Part shown: positions 30,553 through 43,333 of the stretch, piece by piece | Layout: each line of letters begins with the position of its first letter | How positions within the stretch are numbered: position 1 is the first letter of the stretch | Source: Cladophialophora immunda | Lineage: Eukaryota; Ascomycota; Eurotiomycetes; Chaetothyriales; Herpotrichiellaceae | Assembly: GCF_000835495.1 (NCBI RefSeq) | Contig: NW_015622542.1 | Location: forward strand, 2,998,485 to 3,062,484 | Length of the DNA stretch: 64,000 bases | Reading direction: 5' to 3' | The notes under the pieces: generated by a model | Seen by the model: only the letters and a program-made list of their open reading frames with translations | Told to the model about the DNA's origin: nothing | Databases searched by the model: none | Program-made: the position numbers and the translations under genes

Positions 30553-31557
30553 ATGGATTTCCTCTCACGCTTCTCCTTCTCCTTCGCCCAAGTCTCTTAC
30601 CTGTTCAACCCCTTTGCCCCAAGTGAGCCCGACATGTCTTCGAGAGCAGAGACCCCATGTGGCAGTGGCCGCAGCAGCCCCTCACTGGGGGGTGCCGACT
30701 CTGGCTACTCCTCCGGTACCAACAGTGAGAGTGATCTGTCCGAGGTGTACTTCACCAAACGACACCTGCGGTTTCTCAACCGCCAGCTTCAGTTCCTCGA
30801 GCCCCAGGAGATCCTCAGATGGGCCATCACCACGCTCCCCAACCTCTTTCAGACCACGGCCTTTGGCCTGACAGGACTGGTCACGTTAGACATGCTGTCC
30901 AAACTCAAGATCCCTCGGCCTCAGATGGTAGACCTTATCTTCCTTGACACGCTCCATCACTTCCCCGAGACATTGGAGTTGGTGGATAAGGTGCGGGAAA
31001 GATATCCTCTGGTCAACATTCATGTGTTCAAACCAGCCGAAGTCGAGACCGCAGAGGAATTCAAGAACAAATATGGGGACAAGCTCTGGGAGACCGATGA
31101 CAACAGATATGACTACCTGGTCAAGGTCGAGCCTGCACAACGAGCTTACCGTGAGCTGCAAGCATATGCTGTCCTCACTGGCCGTAGAAGGAGCCAGGGT
31201 GGGGCAAGAGGATCACTCGACATCATCGAGGTCGACGAGGCTGGTCTGCTCAAGATCAATCCCATGGCCAACTGGAGCTTCGACCAGATCCAGCAGTACA
31301 TCAAAGACAACGACGTGCCATACAACGCCCTGTTGGACCGAGGCTATAAGAGTGTCGGGGACTGGCACTCAACCCAACCTGTCAAGGAAGGGGAGGACGA
31401 ACGGGCCGGTCGATGGAAGGGTCAACAGAAAACGGAGTGCGGCATCCACAACCCTCGCTCCAAATATGCACAGTACTTGATGGAGCAGGAGAAGAAGAGA
31501 GAACGTGAAGCTCTAGAAGAAGCTCTCCAGAAGGTCAGCCTCGAGGGGCAGTCATGA
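30553..31557 (+). CDS. MET16: Phosphoadenylyl-sulfate (PAPS) reductase
   Basis: Thioredoxin-dependent reduction of PAPS to sulfite in assimilatory sulfate reduction, cytosolic. Single exon, 334 aa from ATG 30553; an in-frame ATG at 30634 is an alternative start. The PAPS-binding fold is marked by TTAFGLTGLV (near residue 101) and LIFLDTLHHFPET. GRRRSQGGARGSL and KINPMANWSFDQI follow, then LLDRGYKSVGDWHSTQP, and the catalytic ECGIH (Cys296). It lacks the extra cysteine pairs of iron-sulfur APS reductases, so PAPS is the likely substrate. ATP sulfurylase lies next downstream on the same strand. I recall the equivalent genes (sA and sC) being linked in Aspergillus nidulans. Confidence 0.95.
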   Translation: MDFLSRFSFSFAQVSYLFNPFAPSEPDMSSRAETPCGSGRSSPSLGGADSGYSSGTNSESDLSEVYFTKRHLRFLNRQLQFLEPQEILRWAITTLPNLFQTTAFGLTGLVTLDMLSKLKIPRPQMVDLIFLDTLHHFPETLELVDKVRERYPLVNIHVFKPAEVETAEEFKNKYGDKLWETDDNRYDYLVKVEPAQRAYRELQAYAVLTGRRRSQGGARGSLDIIEVDEAGLLKINPMANWSFDQIQQYIKDNDVPYNALLDRGYKSVGDWHSTQPVKEGEDERAGRWKGQQKTECGIHNPRSKYAQYLMEQEKKREREALEEALQKVSLEGQS

Positions 31558-34472
<2,915 letters not shown>

Positions 34473-34885
34473 ATGCAGTTACGAGCATGGGGAAAGGATC
34501 GGGTCAATGTATGGGTGATGGCTTGTTAGAGGACTTGATGGGGAAGAACATGTAGCCTGCCTATATAGACGCTTTGGTACACTAGAAATGTCTTTGGTTA
34601 AAATGCATCTGCTCCACAGCTATAGCCATAGGCCAGCAGGAGGTTACCAAGCAATTGTGGTAAGCGCAAGGCTGAGAGGCGAGGCAGGCGCCAAGGACGC
34701 GTCAAGGCTCGGAGCGCATCTGAGCTCATGTAAACCTGCGGCTCGAACAGTGCTCCAACAATCAAACACCAACCTCTGACTTTGGCTTCTTCACCCTCTT
34801 TGACTTTTCTCCTCGACTTCCTACCATCTATACCTCTATTCGATATCCACATCGAGTCCTCGGTCCGCGCCCTTCACCCGCCACA
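34473..34885. other. Intergenic region between MET3 and RPN5
   Basis: 413 bp: MET3 3' UTR and RPN5 promoter. Pyrimidine-rich just before RPN5. No gene recognised. Confidence 0.4.
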
Positions 34886-36510
34886 ATGTCGGACGGCACC
34901 ATCTTCAAGCCGGAGAAGGACTTTACCAAGGAAGCGGACAAGGTCCTGCCGGAAGCAGAAGCATTGGCCAAGGTAGAGCTATTGATTTCGCTGGAGGAGA
35001 ACCTGACTGATTTTATTCGCAGCAAGATATTCACAAAGCCATCGACAAAATCCTTCTGCTTGAGAAACAAGCACGACAAGTATGTGATGAATAACTAACG
35101 ATCTTGTGCTCTGTCTTTGCTGACGATGGCTCCAGTCTTCAGACCTCGCTACAACCTCCCGGTGTCTAGTTACCATCGTTACGCTATGTAAAGAAGCCGG
35201 GGATTGGAGCTTACTGAACGAACAAGTCCTGCTTCTGTCGAAGAAACATGGCCAACTCAAACAAGCCATCACAAACATGGTGCAGGCTGTCATGGGCTTT
35301 CTTGACGATACACCGAATCTTGACACAAAGCTCAGTGTCATCGAGGCACTCCGGACGGTGACCGAGGGCAAGGTGCGCATACTTACATCATTCTATTGAT
35401 GTGCCATCGGACTGACAAGAGCAATAGATCTTTGTGGAGGTCGAACGTGCCAGGATCACCCGAATACTTTCCGACATCAAGAAAGAGCAAGGCGACATCA
35501 AGTCAGCATGCGACATTCTCTGCGAACTCCAAGTCGAGACATTCGGATCGATGACGAGAAGGGAAAAGACAGAATTCATCCTAGAGCAGGTGGCGTTGTG
35601 CATACAAAACGGTGACTGGACGCAAGCGGGTATCCTGAGCAGAAAAATCAGTACGAGATATTTTGCCCGAAAGCCGAAGAAGACACCCGAGCAGATAGAA
35701 AAGGAGAGGAAGGAGAAAGAAGAAAAGAAGAAGACTGAGGAGGAACCTGAGCAAGAGCAAGAAGACGACGTGACGGATCTCAAACTGCGATATTATGAAC
35801 AACAAATCACCCTGGCGAAACACGAAGACAAATACCTGGAAGTCTGCAAACACTACCGACAAGTCTTGGATACGGAATCCGTTGAGAACAACCCTGAACA
35901 GCTTCATGCCGTTCTTCAGAGGGTCATTTACTTTGTCTTGCTCGCCCCATACGATAACGAACAGTCCGATCTTCTCCACCGCATTCACCAGGACAGTCGC
36001 AATTCCCAAGTTCCCAAAGACGCAGCACTCCTGAAACAATTTACAATTCCCGAACTCATGCGGTGGCCTATGGTTGAGCAGCAATATGGCGAACACCTTT
36101 GCTCGACTGACATCTTTTCTAAAACCCCAGATGCAAGTGATTCGCAGGCGCAGACTCGCTATGAAGCACTGAGGCATCGAGTGATCGAGCACAATGTTCG
36201 GGTCATCGCGAAGTACTATACCCGCATCACCTTCCCGCGTCTAACTGAGCTGCTGGATCTCTCGGACGACGAGACCGAGAAGTACATTTCGGACCTCGTC
36301 ACGAAGAAGACGGTTTACGCGCGCATTGACAGGCCGGCGCGAGTGGTGAGCTTTGAAGTCAAACGCGGACCGGACGAGGTGTTGGATGAATGGGGGAACA
36401 GCATGAAGGGGCTGTTGCAGCTTTTGGAGAGGGTGGGACACTTGATGCAGAGAGAGGAGATGATGGCGAGGATTCAGCCAAAGGAGGAAGTCAAAAGAGC
36501 CAAGGCCTAG
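34886..36510 (+). CDS. RPN5: 26S proteasome regulatory subunit RPN5
   Basis: PCI-domain subunit of the proteasome lid. Exons read as 34886-34972, 35023-35079, 35136-35372 and 35428-36510, giving 487 aa. The three introns (50, 56 and 55 bp) all fall in phase 0 with good donors and acceptors. The N-terminal repeats include ILLLEKQARQSSDLATTSRC and LLNEQVLLLSKKHGQLKQA. A Lys/Glu-rich insert (KKTPEQIEKERKEKEEKKK) follows, then LKLRYYEQQITLAKHEDKYL. The C-terminal PCI/winged-helix part carries HNVRVIAKYYTRITFPRLTE and LLDLSDDETEKYISDLV. The charged insert near residues 210-240 makes it a little longer than the human protein (456 aa). Confidence 0.95.
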
Positions 36511-37443
36511 TTCACCGAGGAATTCTAATGAGATCCTGGCTGGTTGAGGGTGGAGCGCAATGTATCAGTATCCTGTTGTTCAGGGCAAGAATGGCGGAAA
36601 TAGACTGGAGTCGGCATGCTCTGTTTCTGCTGCCGCTACAAGTTATTTTTGGCGAGGGTTCGCAGACCAATGCATACCTGGGAATGGTGGGTTTCCCTCC
36701 GGGACGGGGTTCTTGTTATACAAAATCATGGTCAGAAGAGAATTGACCCGAGCATCAATGCAGATCGAGCCTGAGGCTTTAAATCCCGAGGTGAAGCAGA
36801 AGAATGGCTGTTTGAGACTAAGTAACACTCGAAGTGAGGTGGTCTTCGCACCAATAAGCAAGCGGAGCAGTACTAGAAAGGGTGTCCTGGTAAACTACAC
36901 CGCATACTCTCGGGCTGCCCGCTATCATCGACAGAGAGATCAATTCCCAAGGTCCAAGTTCACCGAGTCGTAAAAGTATTCGCAACAGAGGCTGTGACGA
37001 GATTGTTGTGAAGGACGGAGCATTGGCGTTTAGCCTAGGGTCATTGACGCTTCTCTCACGCCTCTTTCATCGCACCTTATATATACCCCGCGAACTGTGC
37101 TTCGTCCCTTGCATTTTCATTCAGGCAAGGGAGCGAGGCCGCTTTAATTTGTCACGTGATGGAGCACTGAGAAAGCCCGACCGAGCACGGGAGAGCCAAG
37201 CACTAGTCGAGCCACAGGGAGCGCGGCCTGATGTCCATTCGCAGAAGCCACTTCGGGCTCAGGGGTGCCCCTTTCGGCCTCAAGCTACAGTTGCCCAGCT
37301 TCAACCCCAACACTGCCCGGCTGGCTAGGACATCTCAATCCGACGCTGCTGCTCAATCGTAAGTACCTCGAATGGCGCCATGCTATACGGCTCTCTCTTC
37401 CCTTGTTTTCCTGATACCCCTTCCCTTCCCATGATTGAATGTC
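36511..37443. other. Intergenic region before the HET pseudogene
   Basis: 933 bp. Contains a TATATATA-like stretch near 37077-37085 and TCACGTGA at 37152-37159. These could be the old promoter of the HET gene. No other gene recognised. Confidence 0.35.
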
Positions 37444-38627
37444 ATGGACTTTGGATATTCCGACCTTGAGGCTGGCTTCATCCGGCTGGTTCATATACTT
37501 CCAGGCGCAGATGAAGACGAGCTTGCTCTCACACTGGTGCATAAGCCGCTGCAAACGGATCAAGCCTCTGAGCTGGATGGAGAAAAGCCTGACTATCATG
37601 CTTTATCGTATACGTGGGGCCCGGAAACTCCAACACTTCAAATCTCAGTCAATGGTGCATCTTTTGAGATCCGCACGAATCTCTGGGATTTTCTCTGGCG
37701 CTTGAGACGGAGGGAGCGCCTGGCGGGGCAAGGAAATTGGGGTTGGGTCGATGCGATATGTATCAACCAGCGAAAGACGACGGAAAGGACGCAGCAGGGT
37801 CGCCATCATGGGCACAATCTCCTCTTCGGCATGGAGTGTTCTTGCATAGCTAGGCGAAGCCGCAGATCACAGCGATATCGCCCTGGACCCAGATATGATA
37901 CTTGGAGTTCTTTCTACTGGAGATTTTTCCTCCGAAAGCAGCCAATTAATTAGTGCGCAATACCAGCTTCCCATGTGGCAAGCCTTGGTCGCAATCACTC
38001 GCCGGTCCTATTGGCGCAGAGCTTGGGTCATGCAAGAGGTGGCACTGGCACAAGGTCTCATTAATGTGATGTGTGGGGAGGAATCTGTCCCGTACAGTAG
38101 GCTTGCAGGATCACTCAGAGCGGCGACGTTGCCTGGGCTATGCAATGGCATCTTTACTTTGCCCTCCTGATCCGGAAGCAGATCAGGAATCTGCCATACA
38201 GAAGATCCGGCACATTGTACAGGAGCTCTCGGAATTCGAGCTACCTCACTACAAGAACGAGCCCGATCCGCTTCACGGCGCACATCTCAGCAAAAAGCGC
38301 TTGTTTGACCTCCTACTCGACTGTGCTCACAAAGAGTGCAGTGATCCTCGAGACAAGATCTTCTCCCTATTGGCCATGGCGGCTGACACAAAAGAAGGAG
38401 ACCACCCGGTAAGAGCTGACTATTCGAAGAGTGTTGCAGAACTTTTTTTTTTTCAAGTCCTCGCGTTCTGCAGAACTCCAACCCATGAAGCCTGGGGGAC
38501 TTCGTTCGCCACATTTCGCTATACCCTATGTCGAAGCCTCGGATTGTCGATGGCTAGTCTGTTTCAGTACCTTCAGGCACGAGAGAACAACAGAGCTGCA
38601 AGTTCGTCGGCACAAGAGTCCTAGTTT
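37444..38627 (+). pseudogene. Broken HET-domain (heterokaryon incompatibility) gene
   Basis: HET-domain proteins trigger cell death after fusion of unlike fungal individuals. The ATG at 37444 opens a normal HET start: YHALSYTWGPETPTLQISVN, then a helix, then WGWVDAICINQ. After residue ~119 the homologous reading moves to another frame at about 37791-37801 (one extra base in cagcaggg). There it continues VAIMGTISSSAWSVLA, an in-frame TAG at 37847-37849 where a Trp is normally found, then LGEAADHSDIALDPDM and RRSYWRRAWVMQEVALAQG. A second shift near 38160 leads to LLLDCAHKECSDPRDKIFSL. No splice sites explain these breaks, so the gene appears dead. Sequencing error could explain one break but hardly all three. 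Confidence 0.8.
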
Positions 38628-39177
38628 CAATCTCAGCTGCCAGTATACTTCAAGAGGATAGGCACAGCTCGACATCCGGTCATGATGGATGTTCCAGGGG
38701 AGAGCTTATATCCCGGTGCAAGCTCGTTACCGATCAGCATGTTTGAAATCCTTCCGAACATTCATGATCCAGAGTAGCAAACAAAGACGCGGTCTCGTGG
38801 CTTCTCCATTCTCCCCAGTCAAGATGGCGACCGGGTGTATCAAGCGCTTGGTACCGACATCTCAGTGATCATGAGAACGATTGAGCACAAGGATCGCATC
38901 ATTGGTTGGGCTTTGGGGGCCATCGGCCCCCGGAAGATCGACCGGGGGGAGGGATACACGCTCGGGGCGGCCCCGAATCCAGTTCATACCTCGCAGAGCT
39001 ACGCCCCTTGTCTATCATCAAGCCTGCCCCGTGCGGTCGAATAGCATCGCGTAGACAATCCTGAATACCCGTCAACCCCTATTACCCTTCTACCTGCCAG
39101 CCGCGAGGGCGCCTCCAATACTCTCTGATAATCAAGGAACGCACAATTTGTTAGTATTATCTACATCGCCATGATCA
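38628..39177. other. Flank between the HET pseudogene and the cysteine-rich gene
   Basis: 550 bp. A short open frame at 38835-39044 may be a further remnant of the HET gene's C-terminus, but the similarity is too weak to claim. The rest is the 3' flank of the minus-strand gene. Confidence 0.3.
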
Positions 39178-40156
39178 TCATATAATTGCAAGGACACCGG
39201 AAACCAAGACGGCAATCCAACTCTCAAAGGTCCAAACCACTTCGCTGGCACCGCCAGCGCCATTGGAAGTTTCCGTGGCGGAGGAAGAAAATGGATTTGT
39301 GACGGTAAAAGTGGGCTCATTGGCGCTTGAGGTTCGCTGTGATTGAGTGAATGGGATTGCAGATGAAGACGTAGTGTCGAGGGTAGTCGGGCTGGCTTGT
39401 GAGGTGGTGAATGGAGAGTTCACGGGCGTCGTCGTCGTCGTCGTTGTTGTTGTATTATAATTTTCGGTACCAAATGTCGAATAGACGCCGTACGTGGCGC
39501 CTGATTCTGTCCCACAACCGAATCCCGTCAACGTACCTGAAAGGTACGTTTCACAATATGGCCGGGTTGAATCGGTACTACCGAGGAACAATCAACCATC
39601 AGTGCTCCGTGAGATGTCTCGAGGCAAGGGCACTTACCACCACCCGATCAGGTCATTGGACTTGCATGCGGCATCACAAATGGTATAATATGCCTGCGAA
39701 TTGAGACACTGCGTCAGGAAGAAACATCCAGTAAGGGACCCCTCCGACAGCGATGATTCACAGCAGCCAAATGCATTCAAAGTGGTTTGGATGCCGCAAT
39801 AGTTGCCCGGATCGCATGTCCATGGATCGGCTAGAAGAAAATGAGTAGCTATTAGCACTTTCCTTTTCATCCCCGGAACTTGTAAAATGATGCACCCACA
39901 ATTTATTATGTTTCAGTGAGCACAATGGAACGAGTTACTTACATTCTATTCCAAGAACATATCCACAAACTGAGGGAGAATTTCGTCTGTTGAGCAGCAG
40001 GTCGGGTGAAAGATATGGAGCTTCTGTTACAGCTGGAACTCGCATCTGCCCATAACCAGCAGCCGCACGAGTCCTGCTCGCGGGGTTCAGCGCGTCGACG
40101 ACTGCTGCTGCAGCTGCTGCAGCAAGGACGGACACAAACACAACACAGGACAACAT
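39178..40156 (-). CDS. Secreted cysteine-rich protein with Thr-rich stalk and probable GPI anchor
   Basis: Cell-surface protein, unknown function. Exons read as 39943-40156, 39638-39830 and 39178-39577, giving 268 aa. Both introns start GTAAGT, and both spliced codons make sense (the second joins to form a Cys in GWCTDSTRPYC). A signal peptide is seen: MLSCVVFVSVLAAAAAAAVVDA. The cysteine-rich part contains TCDPGNYC, FGCCESS, TGCFFLTQC, ICDAACKS and PYCETYLSGTLTGFGCG, a spacing I have seen in many filamentous-fungal surface proteins. A poly-Thr run and a Ser/Thr-rich stalk follow, then a hydrophobic C-terminus (WIAVLVSGVLAII) typical of GPI signals. No name is assigned. Confidence 0.82.
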
Positions 40157-41312
40157 CTGGACATTGATTCACCTCGAGTGCAAAATCGTTTGGAACCTCA
40201 GGCGTGCAGCCGAGTCAAATACCTGGTCTATGGGCAAAAATGCCGACTACGGATCATTTCTATGGCGCGGTAAAAAAGAGGGTTGCGTGGCACTTGTGAC
40301 TTGTCTGAGCACGAACAATCCTTGTTCACGCACAGACTAGTCTATCTCTGGACGGGGTGGCGCCCATCACGAGCGTTGCAGTTCGTATTGGGGACTCTGC
40401 AGCTGTGAACAATCCATGCCCTATTCGTAAACATACATGCAGATTCGCTTTCTGGAATGATGGTGGTAATGACGACCGAGGTCTAGACTCCAGCCTTACT
40501 AGGCCCTGTACCCGCCACACTGAGGGTGGGCCTTTGGGCTCGACCCGACGCGATGCACCCTGCCAGCTGAACTCAAGAGGGTTTCTTCATCTTGAGATAG
40601 AACACCCTTTCGTAATGCAACGAAATACGGCTGTTCCCGAATGGGCCACGCCATGCCCCAGACGGGCTAGGCCGTTCCGTGTTGAGGTTCCGCAAACCTC
40701 CCGCCCTTCCCGTATGGACTAGCCCGTTCACGATGCGGATGGTCTGGAGTTTATTCGCAAACGGCCGAGTTTTCCTATTCCGACCAACAAACCCATCGAC
40801 ACCGAGTACGAGGCGCATACACGAATCTATCTCTCTACCGTTTCCAGCCCTCATGATGCTGCTCTTCTAATGCGGCGGGTTGATATCTTGAAAGAGGCCC
40901 TGGCCGGTGAGGGAAACGCATCAGGTGATGGGAAGAATCTAGACTTGTTGAGTCAACTCGTAATCGCTACATGGCATCTCGAGGCTCGTAAACGGACGTC
41001 CTCGCTTATTTTCAGCTGCTCGACATATCACGATGGCCGGCGCCCTAGGCTCATCCGCAGTCAACATGAGAGGGTTTGCTACCCACCGTTGTCGACCTCA
41101 AGGTAATCGTTGAAGCTTGCCATCGACTGATTGCCAGCCTATTCTATCTGATGGTTGGAAGGCATGCTTCCTTATATCCCTCTGCTCTGCCGCCACTGCT
41201 CACCACCAGGTGAGAGTTCAGCAGTCCTCTTCTCAGCCGAAATATACATTCTCACCAACAACCGTGTACAACAATCTCTTCATATCACAACGATATTCGT
41301 CAGATTAAGCCC
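40157..41312. other. Intergenic region holding a coding relic
   Basis: 1156 bp between divergent starts. Most of it overlaps a decayed plus-strand reading frame at about 40357-41106 (separate entry). The remainder is promoter for the two flanking genes. Confidence 0.4.
40357..41106 (+). pseudogene. Decayed coding relic, family unknown
   Basis: One reading frame runs for about 250 codons with a single in-frame TAG at 40720-40722. The part after the stop reads like folded protein (GLEFIRKRPSFPIPTNKPID, then EYEAHTRIYLSTVSSPHDAA, then LDLLSQLVIATWHLEARKR). The part before is less protein-like. No start in good context and no splice sites rescue it. I do not recognise the family; a fragment of an accessory repeat or NLR-type gene is possible but unproven. 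Chance openness of one frame remains a real alternative. Confidence 0.35.
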
Positions 41313-43049
41313 ATGAGGACCAAGAGCGTTCAAAATAATTCGGCTTCGACTGCCGTCGCCAAGAAGCCATGGAAGCCAGGCCTGCTCGCTCAGTTTCCAT
41401 GGTTAGGCGTCGCGGCCATCATAGGGGCTCTTGCGGGCCTGGCGGCGTCTGTGGCGATTTTGGTGTACTCGAATGATAAACCTCTCGCGTCCTGGAGATA
41501 CCAACCCTCGACTTACCTCTCGATTGCTTCGACGATAGGCAACATCTGTATGGGCTTTGCTCTCAAAGAAGGCGCCAATGTCGCCTGGTGGCGTCGGTCG
41601 CTCAAAGACAAGACGTCGATTGCTGATTTACATCGCTACTGGAGCCATGGCAGCTTCTTATCCGCCCTCCTCGCGGGAAAGCATATCAGCTGGCTGGCGA
41701 CTGCAACCATAGTGGCCACGATTGCTCAATTTAACGGACCCCTTCTTCAACGAGCTTCACGAGTCATTGTTCGCCAAGATGTGTCGCAGACTACTGTTCA
41801 GTTGCGACTTGTTCCAAGTCTTCCTTTCGGATTCAGCGGTTTCGTGAGCGGCCGGGCATATTACGCTTCCCTCTTCACCACACCCTTCAGCGATATCGTT
41901 CAGGATTGGAATATTCAAGCGCCCATATCATTCCAAGGGTCTGGCTGCCAAGGGACTTGCGGAACACGGGTCACGGGCGTTGGGTTTGCGACAAATTGTT
42001 CTTCGTACACACTTCCCTTTGACCTCAACCCAAGTGAACCATTCAACGCTTCTACCGATCCCGCCGTGGTGAATGGCACGACGGCTTTCGAAACAAACTA
42101 TTTCTGGGCCATGCAAATCCCGGGCAATATCAGCCTAAGCGTCGCTGCTAAAGAGACCAGCGACTGTCAAGGGTTTCTTCGCGTCACGAACTGTACCCTC
42201 CAGCAAGCTACAGTCCAATATCAGGTTATAATTGACGGGAATGCCTCAACCATCTCTCTTGATCCTTCTACGACAGTCTTCGACGACGTTGTTGATCAAA
42301 TCGTTCCCGTTCTTGACCCCCTCATGGACGGGCCAACCACATTGGGTGGATTTGGGTATGCCTTGAGTAATAGGTACGACTCTGCCGCTCACCTGCGCTT
42401 TGTCGGAGCTGTAGGGTATGAGTTAATTTCAACGGGGAATATGGCAACACAATACGCCAACCTGACCGGGATAACTGAGTCATATTCTCTGGCTCCTGCC
42501 TCGTCCTGCAACTTATCCTTCCGAGACCCTCTAGCAGACCTTCTGGCCGGTGCACGGGAGCTCATGTTCCGCAGCAGCCTGGCCGCCGCAAATGCGTCTG
42601 TTCCGGTGCAAATCCTCCCCGCGAGTCAGTCGTTGAGCAGGCCCATCTACCATACCAATTATGTGTACCTGGGTGTCGCCACAGCGGTAGTCTTGTTTGC
42701 CCTGACGTTGATCGCCGCAACATTCTGGGGCTACAATGTCCTAGGCCGCAAATTCAGCATGAGTCCACTGGAAACGGCCAAAGCGTTCAACCCACCTCTC
42801 CTGCGAAGTGCCGACAGCAATGCGCCGATCAAAGACTTGATCAAAGAAGTGGGTGACAGGGAGATTAGATACGGAGCTGTTCTTGTCACGACGGGCGGGA
42901 AACCCACACCATCAAACGGGGAAAGTCAGGAACCTGGTACCCCTGGAACAGACCATGAGGAGGTCGGTCCCGCAGCCAGAGTGAGACTTGAAATAGCCGA
43001 CCGCACAGTCGTGCAAAGTCCAAGGGTAGGGTGGACGTTTGAGGGTTAG
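41313..43049 (+). CDS. DUF3176-like fungal membrane protein
   Basis: 578 aa, single exon, ATG in context GCCCATGAGG. Hydrophobic segments: WLGVAAIIGALAGLAASVAI near residue 30 followed by LVYSNDKPLASW, a second near 66-85 (STYLSIASTIGNICMGFALK), a third near 125-145 (ISWLATATIVATIAQFNGPL), and a C-terminal one near 450-475 (YVYLGVATAVVLFALTLIAA). Between the third and last is a large extracellular part with many N-x-S/T sites and paired cysteines. This three-plus-one layout and the D-x-K-P-L-x-x-W motif are what I know of DUF3176-type proteins, which are expanded in filamentous ascomycetes. Function unknown. Confidence 0.82.
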   Translation: MRTKSVQNNSASTAVAKKPWKPGLLAQFPWLGVAAIIGALAGLAASVAILVYSNDKPLASWRYQPSTYLSIASTIGNICMGFALKEGANVAWWRRSLKDKTSIADLHRYWSHGSFLSALLAGKHISWLATATIVATIAQFNGPLLQRASRVIVRQDVSQTTVQLRLVPSLPFGFSGFVSGRAYYASLFTTPFSDIVQDWNIQAPISFQGSGCQGTCGTRVTGVGFATNCSSYTLPFDLNPSEPFNASTDPAVVNGTTAFETNYFWAMQIPGNISLSVAAKETSDCQGFLRVTNCTLQQATVQYQVIIDGNASTISLDPSTTVFDDVVDQIVPVLDPLMDGPTTLGGFGYALSNRYDSAAHLRFVGAVGYELISTGNMATQYANLTGITESYSLAPASSCNLSFRDPLADLLAGARELMFRSSLAAANASVPVQILPASQSLSRPIYHTNYVYLGVATAVVLFALTLIAATFWGYNVLGRKFSMSPLETAKAFNPPLLRSADSNAPIKDLIKEVGDREIRYGAVLVTTGGKPTPSNGESQEPGTPGTDHEEVGPAARVRLEIADRTVVQSPRVGWTFEG

Positions 43050-43333
43050 AAGAACGCATGCTGTGTCAGATATGGGTAAGTAGGTAGGTGCCCGCAATGT
43101 GGGCGTGTGAGTGGGACAAGAGAGAAGGAAGCGGACGGCGGAGCGAGCGGACTAAATAGTCGTCAGTGGGAGAGCAAAGCGGCAGGGAATCATCAGTCAT
43201 CTAAAGGATATGTATTGATACAAATTGTTGTCACCCTTGTAGAGCTGTCCGATAGGTTGCCGGATGCCCCTTTCGGTATCAGTATCGTGCTCGGCGTGCA
43301 CGCTACTGGGATCTCTTTGGAACAACGCAGAGC

